From NCBI GenBank assembly GCA_009746045.1, contig RPFO01000164.1, positions 4,004,765 through 4,068,764 on the forward strand: a stretch of DNA of 64,000 bases, written 5' to 3'. The stretch comes from Mesostigma viride. Lineage: Eukaryota > Streptophyta > Mesostigmatophyceae > Mesostigmatales > Mesostigmataceae. Below are positions 36,301 through 44,990 of the stretch, in pieces. The notes under the pieces were generated by a model. That model was not told where the DNA came from and did not search any database. It saw only the letters and a list, made by a program, of their open reading frames with translations. Positions within the stretch are counted from its first letter, which is position 1; every line of letters starts with the position of its first letter. Position numbers and translations under genes: made by a program.

Positions 36301-37918
36301 TCTGTTTGTCTGGTTGCTAGATGGAGATGCTCACACAATATTGTCCATCGGGTCTCGCAGCCGCACGCCTACCTTTGCCTGCTGCTTGCGTGTGTCCCTT
36401 TCTTTTCCCTGGAGAGTTGGTCCATGCCTCCTGCGCACCACCTGGCATGCCCGCCCTGCGTGCCGGCTGCTTGCGCTGACGTAGCGCCCGCACCCGCACA
36501 TCATACCTCCATTTGGGTGGTAATAGCATGGCGAGAGCGTAGACCTGGATGACCGGCAGAATAGAGAGCAATATCTATCTGTCTGTAGTACTTAGATAGT
36601 AGGAATAGGAATTGATACATGCTGTTCACATGCTGTTTTTTTGGCACATCCCTCGGTGTCCAACCCGCCAACAGTTCCGGGAGGGCGACACGCTGGCCTC
36701 GGTGCTCGTAGTGGGAATGGGCAGCCGCCGCGCGGATGGTAGCGGCTGGACCGGGGGCGATGGCGAGGGGCGAGAGCATTTGGTGCTCGGATGCCGCTCG
36801 GGTGTGATCAACCGCATCCGCGTCAACGACATCAAGATCCTGTCCCGCGTGGCCAAGTACGTGGCGTGCGCCAGTGGGCGGTTGGGAGGGTTCAGGCCAT
36901 GACGACAGGGCTTAACCATGGCTGTAGTATGTTGTGAAGTCCCATGGTTTTAAATTGTGAATAAGACGTGGATTTGTTATTGTTTTCAGAATTAGGTTTG
37001 CTTGTGCATAGGACGCAGCTGTACCATCGCGTGCAGTTGGACTGGTCTTGTGCAGCTCTAAAATGGGATGTGTTAGTAGCAGTGTGGGATGTGTTCGCAA
37101 TTAGTCCTCGTGATGCAGCAGCATGAAGCGTAGCTGCGGTGATGAGTTCAGGCCCGGGGACCCAGTGTCCGGAGTCACCATCATGGACGCTGGCATGAGC
37201 GGCATCTTGCTATAAGGTTGCTTATAAGGGGGGATTAGGTCCTTGAGAACCAGGGAGGGAAGTCGTTGTACCCATGGCCCAGGAGCCTGGCGTCATGGTT
37301 TGGGGAGATTCCCACCCACCAACCCCACCCAAAACCTTCTTACCCCTGGGATTACCGGCAATCTTTTCCACAACGGAGCAGTGTACCTTCCTGGAATACC
37401 GAACCGTGTGATTCTAATTTGATTGCCTTTCTATCAGCAGTAGCACAATTGAAGTATGGGGGTACCAGCATGGCGAATATGGGGGGGCTGTCGCATGTGG
37501 TTATTGAGAAAACGCTCTTGTTGGGTTCAACCATCAGCGTAAATGTGGGATGTCTTTTTTTCATTGGTTGCACAGGAGACGGGTGGCACAAGCCGACTTG
37601 GTGGACCCCCTGTAACTCATAACTTGCCTGCCTTTTCCATGCCTGAGTAAGATCGGAGGTCACCTTTTTGTACCCAATACTCTAATGGTTCTTATTGAAA
37701 TGTGTACCTGGTTGTGTGTGCTTAACGACGGGTCCTACCCTGGTGGACTGCTGCCACCGGGCAGGGGCGTGATCCTCTCCAAGCTGGGTGAGGGCGATGA
37801 GGTCGTTCAAGCCAGCGTGGTACAGGACTACACCGGCGAGCTGGATAATGCCGCCATCGGAACGGGGAGCAGCTCCAAGTCACGCAGCACTAAGGCCGCT
37901 GCCGCAAAGCCGGAATGA
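15972..37918 (+). CDS. gyrA: DNA gyrase subunit A, organelle-targeted (24 exons)
   Basis: GyrA is the DNA-cleaving and re-joining subunit of gyrase (GyrA2GyrB2), which introduces negative supercoils; in plants and algae nuclear copies serve plastid and mitochondrion. The 24 exons (coordinates in the next entry) sum to 2826 nt, one open frame of 941 residues; Arabidopsis GyrA is about the same size. Residues 1 to about 60 are Ser/Arg/Ala-rich and end KVRASADGS, like a transit peptide. The cleavage core follows: [74 protein letters not shown] with the active Tyr at residue 196 preceded by Arg. Exons 17-24 encode the C-terminal beta-pinwheel; the GyrA box is degenerate (residues about 600-608, QGRRTQGKG). 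The start is uncertain: ATG 16005 gives 930 residues and 15720 gives 1025. GyrB is not in the window. TGTAA occurs near 38134, after the stop. Confidence 0.95.
16976..17070. repeat. Tandem duplication in gyrA intron 1
   Basis: Two near-identical copies of a roughly 55-bp unit containing CAGGTCGACATGTCATGCAG and CTGGTTGTCTCCTTGATGTC. The second half of the unit resembles the end of the interspersed repeat annotated at 13 kb. Confidence 0.7.
18320..18353. repeat. (GT)n microsatellite, gyrA intron 2
   Basis: About 16 GT units in the intron upstream of exon 3. Confidence 0.9.
20007..20215 (+). repeat. Donor-edge duplications in gyrA intron 5
   Basis: The end of exon 5 plus its donor (GAGGGCATCGCG then gtgagt) and the following G-rich run and CACACAGGTGCATG text recur in degenerate form at about 20062, 20130 and 20187 (GGGCATCGCGGAGG, GAGGCCATTGCAGTGAGT, GAGGGCATCGCGTTGAGT). 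The units are about 55-75 bp apart. They look like tandem duplications of the exon-intron boundary that have since diverged. Confidence 0.75.
20566..20839. repeat. 55-bp tandem repeat x5, gyrA intron 5
   Basis: Five nearly identical units beginning GGACTGTTAGCAGAAGCACT (one alternates TTAG/TTCG) and ending CCTGTCCTTCTATTT. Identity is so high that the array must be young. Confidence 0.92.
22088..22208. repeat. Tandem duplication (about 60 bp), gyrA intron 7
   Basis: Two copies of a unit containing GTAACTGGGACGGG, CCCGCCAGCACACCGTTGTT and AGTAGCAGCACTAGCATGG, almost identical. Confidence 0.85.
22376..22731. repeat. 58-bp tandem repeat x6, gyrA intron 7
   Basis: Units read TTATGGGCATGCGTGTGTAT, then AGGGCATTCATTTACTTATA, then TAATCCTTTTGCGTATAG. 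The last unit is divergent near 22690-22730. Confidence 0.92.
23166..23625 (+). repeat. Donor-edge duplications in gyrA intron 8
   Basis: Exon 8 ends TCGGTCGTCATCACAGAG followed by gtgggtg. At least six degenerate copies of this edge follow inside the intron, near 23226, 23290, 23348, 23421, 23471 and 23568; the clearest is TCGGTCGTCATCACGGAG at about 23471. Each is followed by a (c/a)rtggacaagg-like or tgggcaatg-like text resembling the original intron start. Spacing is roughly 50-95 bp. Confidence 0.75.
24041..24300 (+). repeat. Donor-edge duplications in gyrA intron 9, possible 33-nt cassette exons
   Basis: Exon 9 ends CAGGGCATCCGCATCGTCAT GGAG followed by gtaaggctggctg. Three copies of exon edge plus donor follow with a period of about 73 bp. 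Each copy is preceded by GTTGACAG, which can act as an acceptor, and ends GGAG followed by gtaagg (twice) or gtgagg. The intervals between acceptor and donor are 33 nt each, in phase with exon 9, and would encode [22 protein letters not shown] and [11 protein letters not shown]. The introns between them would be only about 40 nt. Confidence 0.8.
26731..26786 (+). repeat. Acceptor-edge copy of exon 13 in gyrA intron 12
   Basis: TGCAGGGCCTCCTGGGTGTG then CTGCGTTCTCTTGACGCCAT copies the start of exon 13 with its acceptor (real: TGCAGGGCTTCCTCATCGCG, CTGCGCTCCCTGGACGCCAT). The copy breaks off at CATCGC, where a 75-bp tandem repeat begins. Confidence 0.8.
26787..27160. repeat. 75-bp tandem repeat x5, gyrA intron 12
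   Basis: Units combine TTGCCTTATAGTATAGCCTT, GCCTCACTATTCCCCCAGCT and TGTATAGTATATGCCCTGCC. Several contain CCCCAG and CCCAG that mimic acceptor sites. The array separates the copied exon edge from real exon 13. Confidence 0.9.
28470..28575 (+). repeat. Acceptor-edge copy of exon 14, interrupted by telomere-like repeats
   Basis: CCGCAGGCCATGGGATTAGC then CAGGTGCAAGCCGACAGC copies the acceptor and start of exon 14. The match resumes at 28559 with CATCCTGGGCACG, the exon text GTCCTGGGCATG. Between them lie about 40 bp of degenerate CCCTAAA units, absent from real exon 14. Confidence 0.8.
28930..28988. repeat. Interstitial telomere repeat (TTTAGGG)n, gyrA intron 14
   Basis: Seven to eight TTTAGGG units, the plant and green-algal telomere sequence. 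Orientation is opposite to the CCCTAAA units in intron 13. Confidence 0.92.
29503..29924. repeat. 11-bp tandem repeat, about 38 units, gyrA intron 15
   Basis: Units TGGTCACATAC and TGGCCACATAC alternate. The array starts about 30 bp after the exon 15 donor and yields long open frames on both strands only because 33 bp is a whole number of codons; these are not genes. Confidence 0.95.
30211..30440 (+). repeat. Donor-edge duplications in gyrA intron 16
   Basis: The end of exon 16 (GTGACGCCCAACGACGCAAG CATTGTG, donor gtgagtgg) is repeated at about 30301 (GTGACGCCCAACGACCCCAG TATCGTG, then ttgagtgg) and weakly at about 30397 (CAATGACGCCAGCATCAGTG). The intron text that follows (GTCAGCCAGCATCGTGGTG) is duplicated with it. 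Confidence 0.85.
31351..31395 (+). repeat. Acceptor-edge copy of exon 18 in gyrA intron 17
   Basis: TTCAGCGGGGG, then AAAGCGTATGGCATCACGTG resembles the acceptor and start of exon 18 (TCCAGCGCGCGG, then AAGGTGTACGGCATCAAGGG). Weaker than the other cases. Confidence 0.5.
31672..32009. repeat. (GGGA)n(GGAA)n microsatellite, gyrA intron 18
   Basis: About 340 bp of pure tetranucleotide repeat, GGGA first and GGAA after about 31882. Long Glu/Gly/Arg or Pro/Ser frames across it are artefacts. Confidence 0.97.
32393..32590. repeat. 48-bp tandem repeat x4, gyrA intron 19
   Basis: Units begin AGGCTGTCATACATATGCTG and continue TAGCTTGGCAAGGCAACCAT. The array runs straight into a partial copy of the interspersed repeat described at 13 kb. 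Confidence 0.9.
32600..32725 (+). mobile_element. Truncated copy of the 13-kb interspersed repeat, gyrA intron 19
   Basis: Matches the 3' half of the 13228-13490 element: CATTTCCATCATCCTCAACG, then GTGGTCCGGATTCCCC and GCGCTGGTTGTCTCTTTGAT. About 85% identity by eye. Confidence 0.7.
32727..33363. repeat. 32-bp tandem repeat, about 18 units, gyrA intron 19
   Basis: Unit CTGCTGTAGTACATGCTATA then TGTATGTTGCAA, nearly invariant. The array is broken once at about 33185-33235 by ATTAAATTAAATTATAACAT-type sequence and then resumes. Confidence 0.95.
34680..34950. repeat. Tandem repeats in gyrA intron 20
   Basis: A short run of TACCACGACCACC units (34682-34750) is followed by four to five copies of a 37-38 bp unit, CCCTCTGGTCCCCTTCTCCC then GGTGCTACCACCTGTAA. 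Confidence 0.85.
35636..35917. repeat. (CCCT)n microsatellite, gyrA intron 21
   Basis: About 280 bp of CCCT repeat ending about 16 bp before the exon 22 acceptor, so it doubles as an extreme polypyrimidine tract. It is the reverse complement of the (GGGA)n tract in intron 18. Confidence 0.97.
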
Positions 37919-38646
37919 CCTGTCTGTGCTGTCAGCGATCAGCCTAATGACGTCAGCAATGGCTCGCAAGCGTTGAAGCAACCTCAGGGACTGAATTTCA
38001 TCGAGGCCCCCTTCGACCGGTCCCAGGTCCCATGACCATGGTCTCATTGGCAATGGTCTCATCTCTGAATGAGATGGCCAGCGACTATCTAAATTGGGAT
38101 GTCTTCCAGGGGCTGTCAACCAGTCGGTGTTGTTTGTAAATGCAGCTCATATACTGGCATTGGTTCCAGATTGATTGGCTAATTAGTAACCAGTCGGCAG
38201 CGACAATTGTAAGTATTTAGAGAGCTGGATTTAGTTGTGGCTAGGCACCACCAAAGGGGGCATGCACAGTTCCTCGATCCGCAAGCCCGTGCAGAGCCTG
38301 CAACCCTCCTAGCCAAGTCTATCTGGTTCTCAGCTCCCAGTCTTCCAGCCTGGCCAGGCCACTTCCACGTACAGTATGAAGACGTTGTGTCAGCCACAGT
38401 GACGTTCAATTCACATATCCAGGCTGGTTGGTGTTTTCATGCATTGATAGCAAGAATAAAGCGCGATATGTACAAGTTATCATCAATTAATTAATTAGAC
38501 ACGCCTCCTTCTCAAGAAGGTTCCAGCCGTGTTCAGCCCGTCTCACGTTTCGACACTGAACAAGTCTCGAGTGGACACGTGTGTAGTACTCCTACACACA
38601 CAGATCTCGAATGATTTATCTAGTATGTAGCACGCATTCCCTTGCT
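37919..38646. other. gyrA 3' flank and retroelement remnant
   Basis: The first 220 bp are probably gyrA 3' UTR (TGTAA at about 38134). Around 38480-38646 TTAATTAATTAGACACGCCT and CTTCTCAAGAAGG resemble TTAGACACGCGCTTC and GAGAAGGCACG at about 40873-40905, which suggests a shared short retroelement. A run of about 21 A at 38647-38667 may be its tail. Confidence 0.4.
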
Positions 38647-38667
38647 AAAAAAAAAAAAAAAAAAAAA

Positions 38668-40157
38668 CGAGCCACGAGGTAGCCATGGCTGATGGCGGAG
38701 CTCATAACTTTCACGTTTGAGCACCGAATTTAGCCGTGAATATCACTATCGCTTCGTCTTTCTAAGACGCACATGCTGATATCTATAATTTTCCGAATCT
38801 AAAACGCAATATATGACGAGCAAAAGCCTGTCGACGCAACGCAGTTTGGCGGATGCGCTCGCCTTTGACGATGCGGCAGCTGAGGCTGCCGCTTCGCCAG
38901 ATCCGGCAGGCAGCGGTGACACTAGTCGTGCACTGGTGGTCACCCTGCAACCTCCCGGCCTCAATGCCTCGCCATCGGCATCGCCTGACCCTAAACGCGC
39001 CCGCTCAGCCGACCAAACAGGAGGCTCTTCACGCCCCTCGGAACCGCGCTTTCGGCTCAAACCTTTCCAGGACAATGATCACGACTGGACCAACATGTCT
39101 CCGTCCGCTGCTCTGGACTGCATCTTCTTCGGGGACTACGCCTCGCTTTACGACTTGTGCATCCATCTCCACGCCACCGGACGCCTCCTCGTCACCGACG
39201 GCCGTCGCTGGCACAACTTCGATCAGCATGGTTTTCGGCTCCCCCCGCCCCGTCCTCCAACGTGCCATCCTCAACTCCCTTCTCCAGCGCTCTGACGGCG
39301 AGATCTGGGCTCCATCCATCTCCGCCCCCACCCTCCGAACTCCATCCTCATGGAAGCCTTTCAGCAGCACGTGACCCCCCTTGCTGCTGACGTCGCAGCA
39401 ATGGGTGGCCTGCTGGCTGCTGAACTTCCTCACCTCACTGCCACCTCCACTGCCATTTCCGCCTCCACTGCCGACATCAAAGCCCAGCTCCTCGACCTCG
39501 ACCAATGCCTTCAAGCCACCGCCACCGCCCTTGAGAGCTTGCATGACACGTACCGCCGGCCTCACCGCCCAGGCGGTGAAGGACATCGCCGCCCAGCCGG
39601 CGCCTGCTGGCCTGGCCGGTGATGCTCCCTCCACCTGGGCGGACTTGCTTAAGCAGCACACCACCTCCACCACCTCCACCATCTCGGCACAACTCAAGCA
39701 ACAAGCCCTCGACCTTCGCGAGGAAGCCGACATCGCCCGGCGCAGCCACAATGTCATCGTCAAGCACTTCGACCAGCCGGCAGGTGAGACCTCCACGAGC
39801 CTTCTTGAGGCATTTAAGCGCGACATTTTTGCCCCCGTGCTACTCACTGGTGAGCTGCAGATGTCGGCTGTCCGCCTCCCGGCCCCGCGCGCGCGGGGTA
39901 AGGCTGGCCCGGCACCTGTGCTTCTCACCTTTAAGTACATGGGGGACAAGCTGGCGTTCCTTAATTAAATGCCGCAAGAAGCTCTCGGAGACTCGCTTCA
40001 CGCTGGACGACGACTTGACCCTGGCCCAGCAACAGCGGCGACGCGAGCTATGGCCGACCTACCTTCAGCTCCGGCAGAGCGCAAGGGGGAAGCCGGTATA
40101 CTGGAGGGGGGCGGTCATCCACGTTGACCACAAGCCCTGGCAGGCCCCCCCTGCCAG
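38668..40157 (+). mobile_element. L1-like LINE copy B, ORF1 (frameshifted)
   Basis: Best-preserved ORF1 in the window. After one GAGCCAC unit and the shared leader, ORF1 starts at ATG 38813 (MTSKSLSTQRSLADALAFDD). It continues through an Ala/Ser-rich N-terminus, a middle part (DHDWTNMSPSAALDCIFFGD) and a probable coiled coil (MEAFQQHVTPLAADVAAMGG) to a C-terminal block reading VLLTFKYMGDKLAF, then KKLSETRFTLDDDLTLAQQQ and RRRELWPTY. That C-terminal pattern (KD-type block, then a RRRxxWP motif) is typical of the RNA-binding domain of L1 ORF1 proteins. Frameshifts near 39235, 39345, 39545 and 39965 break it. No ORF2 follows directly. Confidence 0.78.
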
Positions 40158-40198
40158 TATATTCCCTAGTCTGAGGTGACCTCAGACTAGGGAATATA
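40158..40198. repeat. Perfect 20-bp palindrome
   Basis: TATATTCCCTAGTCTGAGGT, one G, then its exact reverse complement, at the 3' end of LINE copy B. It could form a strong hairpin. Confidence 0.85.
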
Positions 40199-40299
40199 TA
40201 CCAGTAGTGTAGATTAGTCAGGCTTAGCCTAGCATGTGGCCCACGCGCGTGTGCGCCCATAATGGCCCCCATGGATGATGCCTTCAGAAATTAGCCACA

Positions 40300-40640
40300 C
40301 CCTGCCTATCAGATAATGGGGCCCCCATGGATGTCGCATTAAGAATTTAGCCATGCTATGCCTATGCAGAGAGATGCTCTCTGTCGAGAAGCCATGCCCT
40401 AGCTCTTGTATAGCCATGATGATCTTCCCCCACATGACATGCTCCCCCTTAGCTGGGCATAGTGTGAAGATCATGAGGGTGCAGGTGCCCTGGTGCACCT
40501 AGAGCAAGGGTAGCTTACATTCCCACCCTTGCAGGAAGTAGCCCAGAATGTATTAAAAGCCATATGCCCCTTCTCAGGGATATGTGCTACATGTACTCCC
40601 AACGGAGTTATGTTTCTAATTAAATCATTAATTAATTATC
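40300..40640 (+). mobile_element. Retroelement 3' end, left arm of a 330-bp inverted pair
   Basis: Ends CCATATGCCCCTTCTCAGGG, then TATGTGCTACATGTACTCCC, AACGGAGTTATG and a TTAA-rich tail. The same sequence in reverse lies at 41195-41520. The same end also follows the reverse transcriptase at 43145-43230, so this is the 3' end of that LINE family. Confidence 0.7.
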
Positions 40641-40734
40641 TAGCTAGTACCGAATCCGAAAGGCTTGCATCACTCCCCGGAAAGGAGAACTTTTGCGGAT
40701 GACTGTAGGTGTCAGTTGGCGATGCCCTAGGATC

Positions 40735-40910
40735 CGGAGACGTCCGTCCTATAGTCAGCAAAAGTTGGTGCGAGAGGTCCCCAGTTCGATTCCGGCCTGG
40801 ATTCATTTGCAGATCGCGTTTTCCGCGGACCGGCACTGAACGCAAGTGGTTTTCACCTTTGCGGCGTGCCAAATCAGAAATTAGACACGCGCTTCCGTTG
40901 AGAAGGCACG
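40735..40910 (+). mobile_element. tRNA-like SINE candidate
   Basis: CCTATAGTCAG (about 40748) and AGTTCGATTCC (40783-40793) resemble the pol III A and B boxes with tRNA-like spacing. The T arm has mismatches and no acceptor stem can be formed, so it is not a functional tRNA. It lies between two inverted LINE 3' ends. Confidence 0.35.
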
Positions 40911-41194
40911 GAGCACAATATTAAATTGAATACTATGTACAGAGTTAAATTGCTTTTCATCCCTGTATGGTGCACACTAGTAGCAATTAAGGGGGCAGAG
41001 ACACCTGTCTTCCCTCATGCATGCCCGGAGCAAGCCACAGCTGCAATCTGAACTACTCACTCGTGAGGGAGTCTTGCATACCTCGGTGTGCCCACTATAA
41101 TGCTGAAATGTGCGCGGGTGACATGGCAGGGCGCATTGTCTGGCACAACGAAACTGAAGACTGAAGTGTGTGGGCCGGTAGACATGCGGGTGCA

Positions 41195-41520
41195 TTAATT
41201 AATTAATCAATTAGAAACATAACTCGGACGTTGGGAGTATATGTGTAGCACATAGCCCTGAGAAGGGGCATATGGCTTTTAATACACTCTTAGCTACTTC
41301 CTGCAGGTGGGGGAATGTAAGGAATGTAAACTACCACCTACTCTGGGTGCACAAAGTGCACCTGCCCACCGCTGTATTCAGGCACCTAGTAGCCTAGTAG
41401 GGGCACCGACAGAGGGGGGAAGATCAGCATGGCTATACAGAAGCTATAGGGCATGCATGGCCGGCGTCTCAGCAGAGAGTAGCTCTCTGCGTGGGCACAG
41501 CATAACTAAATAAATAAAGC
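41195..41520 (-). mobile_element. Retroelement 3' end, right arm of inverted pair
   Basis: Reverse complement of 40300-40640 with about 85% identity by eye: (TTAA)n, ACGTTGGGAGTATATGTGTA, then CCCTGAGAAGGGGCATATGG and onward to the AGAGAGTAGCTCTCTG hairpin. Confidence 0.7.
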
Positions 41521-43230
41521 TAGGCATCGTCTGGCGCCGCGCTGAAGGTCTTCATGCGCATGATGCTGCACAGGCTCCGCTCCGCGCTGGACCCACACCT
41601 GGGTGAGTCTCAGATGGGTTTCCGTCATGGTCGTAACACTGTCATGGCTGTGTTTGTCGCGCGCCGGTTGGTGGAGGTGTGTCGCCTTCCCCCTGACAGT
41701 TTGCCGCTGGTCTTCATTTTTGTTGACTATATCAAGGCCTTTGACACGGTTCTCTGGCTGGGAGGCTCTTTGGGCCATCCCAGCTCTGGATCGGGTACCA
41801 CCTGCGTTTATTGCTGCCATTCGCGCCGACTGTATGATCGAGGGCTCACAGGCAGTATAGTGCGGACTGCGGAAGGCACCACCCCACCATTCCCCCTTCA
41901 CCACGGGGTACGTGTGGCAAGGTTGTGTCCTGTCCCCATACCCGTTCATTATTGTCGTGGATCACGTCATGCGCCGGGCACGTGCGCGCTTTACTGCGCG
42001 GGGGTTCGAGCCAGGCTTGGACATCCTTAACGAGAAAGAGCACGGCGGGGTTAAACCTGGTTACCGCCTGGCCGACCTGATTTATGCGGATGACACCACC
42101 CTCATCGCGCGCCCCGAGCACATTCAGACCTGGCTGGACTGTCTGGGCCTGGAGGCGCGGGCGGTGGGGTTGGAGATTAGTGTCAAAACTGAGGCGATGG
42201 TGATTGGGGCCTCCAGTACACCACCGCTGCCGCGCCTGCTCGACGGGACGGAGATCCCGTTCCGCGATCGCTTCAAACTGTTGGGGAGTTGGCTTCCTGA
42301 CACTGCAGACGATGTGGACACCCGCATCGGCCTGGCCTGGGCCAGGCTCGACCGTTCGCTCAACACCGGCTACTGGCGCTCGAAGGGCCTGGGCGCGCAC
42401 CGCAAGCAATTGCCTCGGCGCCATACGTGACCACCGTGAGGACGAGGACCTTGAAGAGCATGCGCTTAAGCGCATGCTCTTCAAGGTCCTCGTCCTTTAA
42501 GCGCATGCTCTTCAAGGTCCTCGTCCTCACGGTGGTCACGTATGGCGCCGAGGCGTGGACAATCACACCCAAACTGGCAGCTAGGCTCAATGGCACGGTT
42601 TTATACATACAGGATGCTCCGACAGGTCCTTAACGTAGGGTTTTCCGAGCGCCCGTCATCAGAGTCTTTGTATCAATGATGGTATGCCTCGTATTTCGGA
42701 CGAGATTAGGTGCAGCGTAGGATAGCATTTGTAGGACACCTTGCTCGCACCAGCCAGGTCGACACCGCCCTTGGTCTGGCCGGCCCCCAGCGGCTTGGCC
42801 AGCCAGGGCGACACATTCTGACCTGGCCTGGCCCCAAGGGGTTTCCCAAAAGGGTAGGGAAACCTGTCACGAACTACATCCAGATGTTGCTGGACGACCT
42901 AGTGGTCCCAGCCCAGTTTGAACACCGCATATCCACTCTCTCTCCCGTCTTTGGACTGCCATGCAGGACAAGACGCGGTGGCAGAAGATTGTCAAGGCCT
43001 CACACGTACGCCCGACCCTGTGGGCAAGCCCCCTCCCCCCAAGAGGAGGAGGCGTTTTGATGAGTAGTGTAGTTAGGATTTTCTAGACTAGCTTAGAGTT
43101 AGGTTAGTTCGATTACGCGGCTTCCTCCACTCCTCCCATCCATCATGGAATATGTGCTACATGATCTCCCAACGGAGGCATGTGATAATTTAATTTAATT
43201 TAATTTTAATCATCTAGTGTGTGGCGCGTC
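41521..43230 (+). pseudogene. LINE reverse transcriptase (ORF2) pseudogene, 5'-truncated
   Basis: Non-LTR reverse transcriptase core with its motifs spread over three frames: GFRHGRNTVMAVFVARRLVE (about 41620), VFIFVDYIKAFDTV with the catalytic Asp of motif A (about 41710-41755), WQGCVLSPYPFIIVVDHVMR motif B (about 41914-41975), YADDTTL motif C (about 42085), then the thumb-like VLVLTVVTYGAEAW (about 42505-42560) and RRIAFVGHLARTSQ (about 42715). No endonuclease domain is present on the 5' side. Frameshifts near 41755 and 41880 and an inverted duplication at 42.4 kb destroy it. It ends in the CTCCCAACGGAGGCATG signature and (TTTAA)n (43145-43225). A second, more degraded copy is at 54.75 kb and a third, reversed, at 56.75 kb. 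Confidence 0.85.
42413..42553. repeat. 57-bp inverted duplication inside the RT
   Basis: Bases 42413-42469 (CCTCGGCGCCATACGTGACC, then ACCGTGAGGACGAGGACCTT) are the reverse complement of 42497-42553. A third, partial copy of the inner part lies between them. The right arm is in the sense of the RT reading frame. Confidence 0.9.
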
Positions 43231-43329
43231 ATGGGCGCACACATGTACATGACTATAAGTGATGTTCATTAGTCAGCTGGTATAGTGCAGCTGTAGTAGG
43301 CGTGCACGGTCTAACTATTCTACACTACT

Positions 43330-44990
43330 GCTCACTGTATTCCCCTATAGGCTGGGGCTTCTGGAGTCACTGGGGCCGCGGTTGTCGCAGGGGTCGCGTG
43401 CCAGGGCTTGTGGCCGACGTAGATGGCCGCCCCCTTCCAGTACACCGGCTGCCCCGCCTTGGTCTGCCGGATCGAGCTGGAGCGGGTAGGTCGGCCATAG
43501 CTCCCGTCGCCGGTGTTGCTGCGCCAGGTTCAAGTCATCCTCCAGGGTGAAGGGAGTCTTCTCGAGCCGCTTGCAGCACCTGAGAAAAGAAATCTTGTCC
43601 GCCGGGTTCTTAAAGGTGAGAAGAAGCGGCCGGGGGCGCCCCTGCCTTACCCCGCGCGCGGGGAAGGCGGCCGGTGGGCGACCATGGCTCAATCTCACCA
43701 GTAAGGCCCATGCCACCATGAAGGATTTCTTTCTCAAACGCATGCACGTGCAAGCTTCTCGAAATTCTCACCTTCCACCAGGGCGAAGTTCTTGACGATG
43801 ACATTGAGGCTGCGCTTAGCGAGCTCGGCCTCCTCGCGGAGGTCGAGCGTCTGCTGCTGGAGCTGTGCTGCGACGGCGGAGGTGGTGGAGGTGGTGTGCA
43901 TGTCCGCCCAGGTCGGGATGGGAGGAGCATCGCCAGCCAGCTAGGCCAGCTGGCTTGGCGGCAATGTCCTTCACCGCATGTGCGGTGATGCCTGCGGTGT
44001 TTTTCAGGCATGCGATGGCGATGGCGTTGTCCTGGAGGCGCTCGTCGGCGATGTCGCCCGGAGCTAGGTGGTGATGGAGTCGGTAAAGGCGGAGGGGGGG
44101 GGGGGAGTGGAGGCAAGGAGGGTGGCGGTGGCAGTGGGGATGGCGGGGAGCTCAGCAGCCATGCAGCGTGCCCACAGCTGCCACATCTGCAGCTTAGCTA
44201 GTAGGGGCGTTACGTGCTGTGAGATGGCTTCTTGGAGGTGGAGGAGGAAGTACGTTGGATTCGGGGGGAGGTGGCCCAGAGGTCCACGGCAGAGCACTGA
44301 AGGATGGAAAAGAGGGCGGCGAGCTGAAGGCGCGCGGTTGGGACCAGCCACTACAGGTCAGGTCCACGGTGAGAAAACTGGCCGTCAGATCCGGTGCGGA
44401 GGCAATTATGGCATTGGAGCCGGCGCTGACACAGGTCAAGAAGGAAGGCGTACGACCCATAAAACACGAGCTCCGGCCAGTAGGTATCCTGATGTGTGGC
44501 ATGTCGAAATAGCGGGGTCTGCACATGGACGTCAAAGGTGGAAAATAACCTGTCAACGTCAAAGTCGTGCTCAGACCAGCTACGTTGGGCTGCATGGGCG
44601 GCTGCGTTTGGGCTCAGGCGATGCAGAGGGCGAGGCATTAATTGAGCCCGGGAGGGTTCGAGGTGACCACCATGGTGCACGACCAGTGTGACCGCTGCCT
44701 GCATGCCGGACCTAGCTGAGGGTGAAGCTGCAGCCGGAGCTGCAGACGGATTTTCAGGGCTTAGCGCACCCGCCAGGCTGCGTTGCGTCGATCGAGGATC
44801 CTCTCGAGCGTAATTTGCTCGTCATACATTGGCGGCGTAATAGCTTCGGAAAATTATATCCGGCGTGTGCGTCTTAGAAAGACGAAGCGATTGTGATGTT
44901 CACATCCGAATTTGGTGCCCAAACGTGAAAGTTATGAGCTCCGCCGTAAGCCACGGCTACCTCATGGCTCGTGGCTTGGGTGCATAGAAT
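43330..44990 (-). mobile_element. L1-like LINE copy C, ORF1, reverse orientation
   Basis: The 5' end is at 44990 with one GAGCCAC unit, the leader with GTGCGTCTTAGAAAGACGAA (plus strand) at about 44868, then ORF1. Recognisable C-terminal text on the minus strand reads LLLTFKNPADKISFLRCCKR, then TPFTLEDDLNLAQQHRRREL (about 43480-43640), the same L1 ORF1 RNA-binding block as copy B. Frames change several times, so it is dead. Confidence 0.75.

Larger units (their letters stand above)
15972..37918 (+). other. gyrA: gyrA exon map
   Basis: Exons: 1 15972-16339; 2 17791-17860; 3 18542-18607; 4 19334-19480; 5 19918-20016; 6 21015-21101; 7 21436-21506; 8 23084-23183; 9 23943-24071; 10 24968-25056; 11 25393-25441; 12 26216-26302; 13 27212-27305; 14 28653-28723; 15 29385-29474; 16 30119-30244; 17 30831-30988; 18 31470-31551; 19 32085-32252; 20 34213-34320; 21 35006-35115; 22 35933-36053; 23 36675-36856; 24 37765-37918. 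Each junction is GT-AG and was chosen because the joined translation continues the GyrA family sequence without a break. Introns range from about 0.33 to 1.96 kb and make up about 87% of the gene. Introns are numbered below by the exon they follow. Confidence 0.88.

Noticed and set aside
35612..36338. Minus-strand frame of 384 codons
   Set aside because: Runs through the (CCCT)n tract and antisense to gyrA exon 22; no domain.
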